Of a DNA stretch of 15,405 nt, positions 1 to 6,780 are shown one piece after another; position 1 is the stretch's first letter; the number at the start of each line of letters is the position of its first letter. The DNA is from JANNRW01 sp031401815. Its GTDB lineage: Bacteria > Desulfobacterota > Desulfuromonadia > Geobacterales > DSM-12255. The position numbers were made by a program, and so were the translations under genes. The stretch spans positions 1-15,405 of the forward strand of contig JANNRW010000364.1 of NCBI GenBank assembly GCA_031401815.1. Reading direction: 5' to 3'. The notes below the pieces were generated by a model. The model was not told the origin of the DNA. It saw only the letters and a list, made by a program, of their open reading frames with translations, and did not search any database.

Positions 1-99
1 CACGGCTATTTCTCGGTGGATATGGGGATAGTCTGGAAGACGATCCGCAACGACTTGCCAAAACTCGCCGAAAAGATTCACGAGTTGCTCGCAGAATAA
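1..99 (+). CDS. C-terminal end of an unidentified protein
   Basis: Frame 1 is open from the window edge to TAA at 97-99 and gives 32 residues. The last part, from about residue 16, is a charged amphipathic stretch (TIRNDLPKLAEKIHELLAE) that would form a helix. There are too few residues to assign a family. A second TAA follows almost at once. Downstream, 113-156 holds C-rich and G-rich stretches (ACCCCCT near 114, AGGGGGT near 148) that could pair across a loop of over 25 nt, but no T-tract follows, so I do not call a terminator. The coding call rests on an open frame with a clean stop and a long gap to the next gene. Confidence 0.5.
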   Translation, partial: HGYFSVDMGIVWKTIRNDLPKLAEKIHELLAE

Positions 100-267
100 T
101 AATAAATCCGATACCCCCTGGTCGATCCCTTCGTTAATAAATGGTAAAGGGGGTCATTTCCTATGAACAGTTGGGTAAAGTTAAATAAACTGTCCCCGGA
201 ACCCCCGGCTAGCTGAAAGTTCTTCGGCAATAATAATATTAACAAGGCAATCATTTTGTATAGTTAC

Positions 268-292
268 CCGGTGATGATCTGTTATCCACCGG
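268..292. promoter_or_regulatory. Operator-like inverted repeat upstream of the acyl-CoA dehydrogenase
   Basis: CCGGTG at 268-273 and CACCGG at 287-292 are perfect inverted half-sites separated by 13 bp, ending 42 bp before the start codon. Just upstream lies a possible -10 (TATAGT, 259-264) with TTAACA at 239-244, but the 14-bp spacing between them is shorter than the optimum, so the promoter is weak as a call. The position over the likely transcription start fits a repressor site. Acyl-CoA oxidation operons are often controlled by TetR-type regulators, but no regulator gene is visible here, so the operator role is inference. Confidence 0.25.
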
Positions 293-334
293 CCAGACCC
301 AATCAAATACCAGCCAGAAATAGAAGGAGAATAA

Positions 335-2425
335 ATGGAAACATCAAGCAGCGAGAAAAAAGTTGTGGAGTACATGCAGACACTGCCAGGGGATGATGTC
401 CGGCAGATAATGTGGCGTTTTTCAGACCGGTATGATCTCCAGATGATAGTCCAGTCTGCCCGTTCCATTGCCAGGGGTGTGGTTGCCCGCCTGGTTGCGG
501 ACGGTGCGCGCAACACCCATGAATGGACAGAAGGGAAATCAAAGCTTCTTGAAGGGTTTGACCAGGTAGGTCTTACCCAGGTATTCATGGATCCTGAAGA
601 TGGCGGCTTCATAGAGGGGCCTAAAAATCTGGCTTTGGCACTTGTTGCTTTTGAGCTCTCATGGGTAGACGGGGGCGCTGCAACATGTTCTCTGGCCAGC
701 AATCTGGCTCTCTCGCCAATCCATGAAAAAGGGACTCCGGAGCAGCGCCATCATTACATGAGTCTTTGTGTGCCGCCACTTCCCGGAGAAGAGAGGAAGA
801 TCTGGCGCGGTGCCTTTGCCCTGACCGAACCGCTCCCTTATGTGGGGGTTGATACAGGCATCCTCTCGGGCAAGATGAAAATAGTCGAATGGGAAGATGG
901 GAAAGAGCCGATACTGCATGTTGAAAAACGTGGCCGTTTCATTACCAACATGGGGTTTGCAAACTTTGTGACAGCTGCGGTTGATTCGGATGACGACAGA
1001 ATCAAGGGGAGCACAATGGTTATCCTTGAAGAGGGAGATCCCGGTTTATTTGATCGGGGAGCAAACACCCTCAAACTGGTTCATCAGCTCTCGTCAACCA
1101 GTGATCCCATCCTGAGCCTCAGGGTGCCTGCCAGCCGGATTATCGGCGGATATACCGTTAAGGACGGCGTTATCATCCCCAATTTCAGCCATAGCGATAT
1201 TATCGAATCAGTCTTCCGCAGAACCCGTGTCCCTGTGGCCATCATGTCATCAGCAAAGCTGATGTCGGCAATAGAGCCGGTCATCCGTTACCAGCGGACA
1301 CGTTTTCGCGGCGGCAGCGCCAGCAATCCGGGCACACCGCGGTATGAGCAAGGGCTACAGCAAAAAGATGACGCACTACAAAGGCTTGTAGATATCTGGG
1401 CAATGGCTGAAGCAGGAACCTCCTTCGGTTTTGCTGCTGTAAGACTGCTGGACAGCTTCGATCCTGTGGAAAGGGAAAAGGATCGGATACTTGCTGAAAA
1501 AGGGGTAACCGGCGGACGGGCACAGATGAAGCTGTTCAAGGAGCTTGAAAAAGGGGCGCTTGAATATCTGGCACTGGGACAGCTTCCGGAAGGGGAAAGA
1601 GATCAGGCAAGGTTTGATGAACTTGCCGCAGATACTCTCGTCCAGTTCCTTATCACAGACTCCCTGGCCAACATCTACTGCCCCGGCACCAAACTCTGGA
1701 ATACCGGTTACGGCGCAACCATGATGCGCGAGGCTGTAAGCCTCATGGGTGGATATGGAATTACTGAGGACTGCCCCGGTTTCCTCTGCCAGAAATGGTC
1801 TGATGCACAACTGGAAGCAACCTATGAAGGCCCTGAGGCTGTCCAGCGACGCCAGCTCTCCATCACCTTGACCAATGAACTGTTTCTTGCCCAGTTCCGT
1901 ATCTGGATAAGTGAACTGCATAAGATAGCCGCAGACAAAGAGGGGACAGGATCAGATATTCTGGCAAATGCCATGGAACTCTGGCTATGGACTCTGGACT
2001 ACCTCCAGAACAACAAGGATACGGACGGCAAACCGATCTACCACCCACAGCGCCACGGCGTGGTCTTCCCGTTCGCTGATGCACTCTGCTGGCTCCTTGC
2101 TTCCCGCGAACAGATTCTCGATCTCCTTGAGCTTGAAGCCAAGGGGCCGGATAACCCGGTAGTTGCCGAAGGGCTCACCGGTTTCACCAACTTCTTCAGC
2201 GATCTTTGTCACCTTCAGGCAGCTCGTGCTGCAGGGGAAGTCGGGAGAATATGCTCAGAGCTGGCATACGGTTACCAGTCAGGCATGGACTCTGCGGCTC
2301 AGGATAGTTTCAGAGCTCTGCGGAACAAGATGGAGGCATCATTCGCAGGCTCCCGTCTGGCAAAGGACAGAGCATCAGTGGCGGTGAGCAGGGTGATGAT
2401 ACCGGAAGCACTCGATTATCCATAA
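335..2425 (+). CDS. Acyl-CoA dehydrogenase, long form with C-terminal extension (696 aa)
   Basis: Flavoprotein expected to make the alpha,beta double bond in an acyl-CoA and pass electrons to an ETF. Family marks are in order: an N-terminal helical region; the middle-domain motif ALTEP at residues 163-166 onward, where the usual AGSD continuation is replaced by LPYVG; a glycine-rich C-terminal-domain segment (SLMGGYGITED); and TYEGPEAVQ, equivalent to the IYEGT motif that carries the catalytic base, here Glu498. Typical members have about 380 residues. This one has extra sequence ahead of the middle domain and some 180 residues after the catalytic motif, as in the larger acyl-CoA dehydrogenases with an added C-terminal domain. 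The start is supported by AGAAGGAG at 323-330. The genes that follow are an ETF:quinone oxidoreductase homologue, etfB and etfA, so its electron acceptor is probably encoded alongside. The substrate cannot be read from the sequence. Confidence 0.9.
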   Translation: METSSSEKKVVEYMQTLPGDDVRQIMWRFSDRYDLQMIVQSARSIARGVVARLVADGARNTHEWTEGKSKLLEGFDQVGLTQVFMDPEDGGFIEGPKNLALALVAFELSWVDGGAATCSLASNLALSPIHEKGTPEQRHHYMSLCVPPLPGEERKIWRGAFALTEPLPYVGVDTGILSGKMKIVEWEDGKEPILHVEKRGRFITNMGFANFVTAAVDSDDDRIKGSTMVILEEGDPGLFDRGANTLKLVHQLSSTSDPILSLRVPASRIIGGYTVKDGVIIPNFSHSDIIESVFRRTRVPVAIMSSAKLMSAIEPVIRYQRTRFRGGSASNPGTPRYEQGLQQKDDALQRLVDIWAMAEAGTSFGFAAVRLLDSFDPVEREKDRILAEKGVTGGRAQMKLFKELEKGALEYLALGQLPEGERDQARFDELAADTLVQFLITDSLANIYCPGTKLWNTGYGATMMREAVSLMGGYGITEDCPGFLCQKWSDAQLEATYEGPEAVQRRQLSITLTNELFLAQFRIWISELHKIAADKEGTGSDILANAMELWLWTLDYLQNNKDTDGKPIYHPQRHGVVFPFADALCWLLASREQILDLLELEAKGPDNPVVAEGLTGFTNFFSDLCHLQAARAAGEVGRICSELAYGYQSGMDSAAQDSFRALRNKMEASFAGSRLAKDRASVAVSRVMIPEALDYP

Positions 2426-2440
2426 TCAATACAGGTTATT

Positions 2441-2527
2441 AGGTAGAAGGCTGAAGGTAATTAGAAAATAGAATCTGTTTGTCCGGATTTTACTAACAGC
2501 CTTCAGCCTTCAGTCTATCAACCTATT
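2441..2527. repeat. Intergenic inverted repeat, CTGAAGG heptad family
   Basis: GAAGGCTGAAGG (2446-2457) and CCTTCAGCCTTC (2500-2511) are perfect 12-bp inverted arms around an AT-rich centre of 42 bp. Pairing continues imperfectly outward (AGGTAGA at 2441 against TCTATCAACCT ending at 2527). Each arm is made of a 7-bp unit, CTGAAGG, repeated with decay. It lies between the acyl-CoA dehydrogenase and the next gene and ends about 21 bp before that start codon, so a transcript of both genes would contain this hairpin. No T-tract follows it. Confidence 0.75.
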
Positions 2528-2548
2528 TTTACGGAGAAACATTCAGTT

Positions 2549-4387
2549 ATGGACATTGAACGGCAAATGATGGAAGTAGATATTGCCTGTGTCGGTTTCG
2601 GACCGGCCATGGGGGGGTTTCTGACAACTCTTTCCCGTGCCATTGTTGATGAAAGCGGCATGCCGCTTCTGGAAAGCAGGGTCATGCCCGGCATGCCGTT
2701 GCAGGTACTCTGCTACGAAAGGGCAGATGATATCAGCTTTGGCGTTTCCGGAGTTGTCACCAGAGCCAGAAGCATCCGTGCATCCTTTCCTGACCTCGAT
2801 CCTGCAAACATCCCCATGGCAACACCAGTTGACGAGGAAAAGGTTCTTTATCTGCTTGACCCCCTGAAGGCGAGTCGCCGCTCTCTGGGCATCAAGGCAG
2901 TGGATGCTCTTCTTGGTACTCTTTCCGGCAATGATCATGCTTTCGAGCTCCCTTACATCCCTCCGTTTCTGCACAAACAGGACGGTCTGGTTCTCTCCAT
3001 AGGACAGTTCAACCAGTGGGCAGGCTCTGAGCTCATGGCTTCCGGGCTTGTGCAGATCTGGCCTGGTATGCCGGTAAGCGAACCTCTACTTGAAGGGGAC
3101 AGTGTCGTCGGGATAAGGATGGCAGACCAGGGGGTAAACCGTGACGGCACCGCTTCTGCCGGATTCATGCCCGGCATGGATATCCGTGCAGCATTGACTG
3201 TTGTTGGTGACGGCCCGGTCGGCTCTGTGGGACAGGCTCTTGATCAACATTTTGGACTGCCGAAGGGGAACCACCAGAGAGAATGGGCAGTCGGCATGAA
3301 GGCGGTCGTTGAACTTCCGGAGAGCTGCACCTTGAAGCCCGGCACAGTTCTCCATACAATCGGTTTCCCGGAGCCGGAGATATTCGGGTTTCTCTACGTC
3401 TATCCTGATCGTGTAGCCTCTCTGGGGATATTTGTCCCTTCCTGGCTTGACTCACCTGTTCGCACCAGCTATCGCTATTTGCAACACTGGATGACCCATC
3501 CGGCCATCTGGAAACATCTGGAAGGTGGCACCCTCCGTTCATGGGGGGCAAAATCCCTGCAAGAGTCGGGCAAATCAGGCGAGCCTTTTCTGGTCGGAAA
3601 TGGCTATGCACGTATTGGTGAAGGCTCAGGCAGCACCAATGTCCTGACCGGTTCTGGCGTTGATGAGGCCTGGGCAACCGGTGTCCAGCTAGCCGAAGGA
3701 GTGATCGAGATTCTCAAACAGGGGAAGCAGTTCAGCGCTGAAAACCTTGATGCAGCCTATCTAGGTCGTCGCCGCACAAGCTGGGTGGAAACTGAAGCTG
3801 AGCAGGCAAAGCATGCCAGAAACGGCTTTCAGAAAGGTGTACTGACCGGACTGATAGGTATGGGTCTGACCGGGCTGACGAACGGCAAGCTTAATATTGG
3901 TGGAGAGATCAAAAGAGCTTACGAGCGGCTCCCCTCACTTGAAGATTACTGCGCCGGGAAACTCTCTCCTCAAAAGGTTGCCCAGCTCCGTGAAGAAGCA
4001 ATTGCCAAGGGTGAGCCCCTGGCCGACATTATCATGGATGCTTTTGGCTGGCCACGGATAGAGCTGGACGGACAACTCCTTATCTCTCATCAGGATGCCC
4101 TGCTCATGGGGGGGAAGGTGCAGGCACCTTCTGGATTTGCCGACCATGTCGTAATGGTTGATCCTGCAGTCTGCGATGGCTGCTATCCGCAACTCTGCGT
4201 GGAGATCTGTTCAGCCCAGGCTATCACCCCCACTGAAGGTGGCGGAGCCCCCCAGTTTGACCGGGAAAAGTGCGTGCATTGCGGAGCCTGCCAGTGGAAC
4301 TGCTCCAGGCCGCGCAAGGGGGATCCGGAACTTACAAACATCGATTTCAGAGGGGGAGCCGGAGGGCTCCACTCTGCTGAGAACTGA
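2549..4387 (+). CDS. ETF:quinone oxidoreductase-like flavoprotein with C-terminal ferredoxin domain
   Basis: Probably takes electrons from the ETF encoded downstream and delivers them to the quinone pool at the membrane. Visible: an N-terminal dinucleotide fold (GFGPAMGG, residues 16-23); a DGPVGSVGQAL segment followed by WAVGMKAVVELPE, matching the FAD domain of the ETF-QO/FixC family; GFPEPEIFGFLYVYP, matching the family's substrate-side sheet; and a C-terminal iron-sulfur region. That region has two cysteine groups, C542/C545/C550/C554 and C575/C578/C581/C585, with the EGGG-P stretch of ETF-QO between them. Classical ETF-QO binds one 4Fe-4S cluster, so eight cysteines suggest two. Length (612 aa) is slightly above the usual 550-600. 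The start at 2549 has ACGGAG 12 nt upstream; in-frame ATGs at 2567 and 2570 are alternatives. It sits between the dehydrogenase and etfBA. Confidence 0.85.
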   Translation: MDIERQMMEVDIACVGFGPAMGGFLTTLSRAIVDESGMPLLESRVMPGMPLQVLCYERADDISFGVSGVVTRARSIRASFPDLDPANIPMATPVDEEKVLYLLDPLKASRRSLGIKAVDALLGTLSGNDHAFELPYIPPFLHKQDGLVLSIGQFNQWAGSELMASGLVQIWPGMPVSEPLLEGDSVVGIRMADQGVNRDGTASAGFMPGMDIRAALTVVGDGPVGSVGQALDQHFGLPKGNHQREWAVGMKAVVELPESCTLKPGTVLHTIGFPEPEIFGFLYVYPDRVASLGIFVPSWLDSPVRTSYRYLQHWMTHPAIWKHLEGGTLRSWGAKSLQESGKSGEPFLVGNGYARIGEGSGSTNVLTGSGVDEAWATGVQLAEGVIEILKQGKQFSAENLDAAYLGRRRTSWVETEAEQAKHARNGFQKGVLTGLIGMGLTGLTNGKLNIGGEIKRAYERLPSLEDYCAGKLSPQKVAQLREEAIAKGEPLADIIMDAFGWPRIELDGQLLISHQDALLMGGKVQAPSGFADHVVMVDPAVCDGCYPQLCVEICSAQAITPTEGGGAPQFDREKCVHCGACQWNCSRPRKGDPELTNIDFRGGAGGLHSAEN

Positions 4388-4413
4388 CTAGTTCGACTAC
4401 TGAAAATCAAAAT

Positions 4414-4552
4414 CCACCACGGAGGCGCGGAGGCACAGAGAAAGTCGGAGAGAGTCAGAATCTTTAATTCTAAAAACCCGGTTTTGATTTAACTCACCAG
4501 GATTTTAAGGTTTTCTCAGATTTTCTCCGTGTCTCCGTGCCTCTGTGGTAGG
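4414..4552. repeat. Intergenic inverted repeat, GGAGGCAC octad family, copy 1
   Basis: The left arm (4414-4443) reads as decayed 8-bp units of the type CGGAGGCA. The right arm (4522-4552) is its imperfect reverse complement, containing CTCCGTGTCTCCGTGCCTCT. The roughly 78-bp centre is AT-rich and contains a small perfect hairpin, AAAAC-CCG-GTTTT, near 4473-4485. It fills most of the gap between the ETF-QO-like gene and etfB. A second, more decayed copy lies downstream of etfA at 6558-6694. No open reading frame is inside. Confidence 0.75.
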
Positions 4553-4595
4553 TTTACAACTCTGTAAGAAATCAAAATAGTAAGGAGAGTAGAAG

Positions 4596-5405
4596 ATGAA
4601 CGGAGGATTTCACATTGTTGTCTGCGGCAGTATCGTACCTGATCCGTTGCAGACCCTGGCACCAATTGAAGGGGCAACCGGCCCGGCACTGAAAAACGAA
4701 ATGATGCTCCCGGCTGTCCTTGATCCCTGGGCTGGTCATTCGCTTTTTGAAGCTGCCAATCTGGCGAAAAACGTTCCGGGGAGCAAGGTCTGGCTCGTTA
4801 GCCTTGGCCCCAAGGCAAAGCTTCAGCAGTTGATGATGTCAATTGCCCAGAAGGTAACTTTTGAGCTTGTGGTTCTTGACGGCCCTGCCAGCGGTTTTAC
4901 TGACTCAAGCGAGGTTGCTGCTGCACTTGCCGGAGCTATCGACAAAATCCCCGGCCTTGACCGTTCCCGGTTGCTTCTGTTTGGCGGTTGTGCATCCGCT
5001 TCCAGGGATGCCGGTGTTACCATGCAGATGGTTGGTGAGCAGCTCGGCATTACCGAGCAGTTTCTGGGTGTTGACGAACTCAAAATTCAGGACAATGGCT
5101 CCCTGAGAGTACTGGAGCGGATCGAAGGGGGTCAGTATCTGGTTTCAGAGTGCGCCGGTGCTCCGGCAGTACTTGGCTGGGCAACCGGCAGCCTCCCCGA
5201 ACCGCCGAACAACCCCCAGATCGGGATGATGAATATGCGGACTGTAATGCCTGCGCTGCAAAAGGCAACTCCTGCCCAGATCTCTGCTGGCGGCCTCTCC
5301 TATGCCAGTGTAGAACTTCCCAAACAGAGACGTGAGACCAGGATCGAAAAGGATATGTCTGTTGATGAAGTAGCTGCTGAAATCGTTGCCTGGCTCAAGG
5401 GATAA
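4596..5405 (+). CDS. etfB: Electron transfer flavoprotein, beta subunit
   Basis: Small subunit of the EtfAB heterodimer, which carries electrons from acyl-CoA dehydrogenases to ETF:quinone oxidoreductase. The 269-residue length fits EtfB, and the N-terminal half has the family layout: a short first strand (HIVVCGSIVPDP), the conserved LDPWAGHSLFEAANLA region where the family has a conserved NPxD-type segment, and alternating strands and helices of an adenine-nucleotide-binding fold. The nucleotide loop, usually D-x-D-T-x-Q-V-G-P, is altered here to SRDAGVTMQMVGEQLG (from Ser136), so AMP binding is uncertain. The C-terminus keeps the EtfB arm that wraps around EtfA. AAGGAG at 4582-4587 sits 8 nt before the start. 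The gap to etfA is 27 nt, so the two are surely co-transcribed. Confidence 0.9.
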   Translation: MNGGFHIVVCGSIVPDPLQTLAPIEGATGPALKNEMMLPAVLDPWAGHSLFEAANLAKNVPGSKVWLVSLGPKAKLQQLMMSIAQKVTFELVVLDGPASGFTDSSEVAAALAGAIDKIPGLDRSRLLLFGGCASASRDAGVTMQMVGEQLGITEQFLGVDELKIQDNGSLRVLERIEGGQYLVSECAGAPAVLGWATGSLPEPPNNPQIGMMNMRTVMPALQKATPAQISAGGLSYASVELPKQRRETRIEKDMSVDEVAAEIVAWLKG

Positions 5406-5432
5406 TTCGAAATTTTTATGGAGGCTTTCAAG

Positions 5433-6461
5433 ATGGAGAAAATACTTTTACTCGCACATACCCAGGATGATGGCACCTTGGCTCCTGCTGCCCTGGAAGC
5501 CCTTTCAGCGGCCCTGGAACTTAAAGACAAACTCTCGGGATCATCCCTTGTTGTCGCTCTTTTCGGCAAAGATGTGAAACCGGCTGCTGACAGCATCGCC
5601 AGTTGCGGTGCCACATCTCTCCTTGCTGTCACAGGCGAACAGTTTGCGACTTCCCGCTACTCATCCGATGCCGCTGCCACTACAGCACTTATCAAAAAGT
5701 CAGGGGCAACCGTTGTGGTAGCGCCGACCACGTCACGCTTTTCCAGAGCACTTCCGGGCGCAGCCCAGAGGGTGGGTGGCCGGATCGATACCCATGTAAG
5801 CGGGCTCGAAGTTGTTGATGGCGCAATCACCATCCAGCGCTGGTATTATCGTCAGCGGATGGTAGCCTCCCAGAGCAGGGCAACCCGACCATGGATACTG
5901 GTTGTAGATGGTGGAGTATTTGCTCCATGGGCAGGCTCATCTGCTTCTGCCAACGTCGAGAATGTAGCGGTCAACCTTGATGAAGCAGCCCTGCGCACAA
6001 GGGTGATTGGAGTTCAGTCACCCTCGTCAGATACCCAGACAATCCGTCCCGAGGCTGATCTGCTGTTCGTTGCTGGTGCGGGCTGGAACAAGAAACAGTC
6101 TGACGGTCAATTTCATCTGAAAGAGGGCGAAGGGCTCATTCTGGACTTCCTGCAAAAAAGCAAATCATCGCTTGGGAGCAGCAAGTCCCTGGTTGATCAG
6201 TCCTCGGAAGGGGAAGCAACTTTTGCTTTCATGAGCCACCTTAATCAGGTCGGCCAGACCGGCTCCACCCCCCGCCACCCCAAAGGGCTCTCCACCTGCT
6301 GCCACGGCGAAGAGCCCCATGCAGTCGGCTGGCGCTTCATCAACGAGCGCCGGGCTATCAACCTTGATGCCGGGTGCGGCTGGGCTCAGGGAAAGGCCGA
6401 TGTTCTCTATGTTGCAGATGCCTTTGCAGTGATGAAAAAGGTCAACGAACTGCTCGGCTGA
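5433..6461 (+). CDS. etfA: Electron transfer flavoprotein, alpha subunit (divergent)
   Basis: Large, FAD-binding subunit of EtfAB. I prefer ATG 5433 (342 aa) to ATG 5418, because GGAGG at 5420-5424 lies 8 nt before 5433 and would be inside the gene otherwise; the protein then starts MEKILLLAH, the usual first strand. The N-terminal domain shows GATVVVAPTTSRFSRALPG, the EtfA segment that normally reads APAT-x-x-G-R-D-x-A-P-R. In the C-terminal FAD domain QVGQTG is kept (from Gln272), but the next stretch, normally V-x-P-x-L-Y-I-A-x-G-I-S-G-A-x-Q-H, is replaced by a Cys/His-containing segment with CCHGEEPHAVG. The INLD and VADAF pieces near the end match the canonical INKD and VADYG. FAD binding is therefore plausible but with changed contacts. 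A strong terminator follows at once. Confidence 0.85.
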   Translation: MEKILLLAHTQDDGTLAPAALEALSAALELKDKLSGSSLVVALFGKDVKPAADSIASCGATSLLAVTGEQFATSRYSSDAAATTALIKKSGATVVVAPTTSRFSRALPGAAQRVGGRIDTHVSGLEVVDGAITIQRWYYRQRMVASQSRATRPWILVVDGGVFAPWAGSSASANVENVAVNLDEAALRTRVIGVQSPSSDTQTIRPEADLLFVAGAGWNKKQSDGQFHLKEGEGLILDFLQKSKSSLGSSKSLVDQSSEGEATFAFMSHLNQVGQTGSTPRHPKGLSTCCHGEEPHAVGWRFINERRAINLDAGCGWAQGKADVLYVADAFAVMKKVNELLG

Positions 6462-6477
6462 GTGAAAAAGCCAGGTG

Positions 6478-6519
6478 ATCCACAAAAAAAGCCCGCATTT
6501 GTAGGCTTTTTTTGTGGAT
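6478..6519. terminator. Bidirectional hairpin terminator after etfA
   Basis: A perfect 16-bp inverted repeat, ATCCACAAAAAAAGCC (6478-6493) and GGCTTTTTTTGTGGAT (6504-6519), around a 10-nt loop. It starts 17 nt after the etfA stop. The T7 run is inside the 3' arm on both strands, so it could end transcripts from either side: the acyl-CoA dehydrogenase/ETF block from the left and the selB block from the right. Confidence 0.85.
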
Positions 6520-6780
6520 ACTTTTCGCGATTTTGAATTAGCCAAAAAACGGCAATTGTGTCACAGAGATACAGAGAAATTCACAGAGTTTTTTGTATCC
6601 AAGGCATAACCTGAAAGGTGGAAATGAGTTGAACCGCTTTAATAGTCTAACTCTTTGTAATGCTGATCTCCGTGTCTATGTGCCTCTGAGGCAGATGCTT
6701 TTTCCGGCAAAATACAGATAAAAAAGTTGAGCCCTCTGGTCTGAAGTATCAGGTAAAGTCTGGTCATCAGGGGATGATCA
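6520..6780. other. Gene-free interval between etfA terminator and the TraB-like gene
   Basis: Both neighbouring genes end here (convergent). I see no coding frame. The only structure is the inverted repeat at 6558-6694, described separately. The sequence is AT-rich outside the arms. Confidence 0.6.
6558..6694. repeat. Intergenic inverted repeat, GGAGGCAC octad family, copy 2 (decayed)
   Basis: The left arm (about 6558-6588) contains CACAGAGATACAGAGAAA. The right arm (6666-6694) contains ATCTCCGTGTCTATGTGCC, whose reverse complement has the same CAGAG/ACGGAG units at an 8-bp period. The centre of about 77 bp is AT-rich. Arm sequence, spacing and position after a gene match the copy at 4414-4552, but more units are damaged, especially in the left arm. 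Confidence 0.6.

Noticed and set aside
113..156. Terminator after the first partial gene
   Set aside because: The C-run and G-run could pair, but the loop is long, alternatives compete and no T-tract follows.
167..193. ACAGTT/AACTGT inverted pair as a regulator site
   Set aside because: Only 6 bp with a 15-bp spacer in an AT-rich stretch, which is expected by chance at this frequency.
637..655. Sigma-54-like TGGCAC...TTGC sequence
   Set aside because: The spacing between the GG and GC pairs is wrong and it lies within a coding region.
1376..1921. A 181-codon - strand open frame inside the acyl-CoA dehydrogenase gene
   Set aside because: Shadow of a clearly coding strand with family motifs; no ribosome-binding site or recognisable product.
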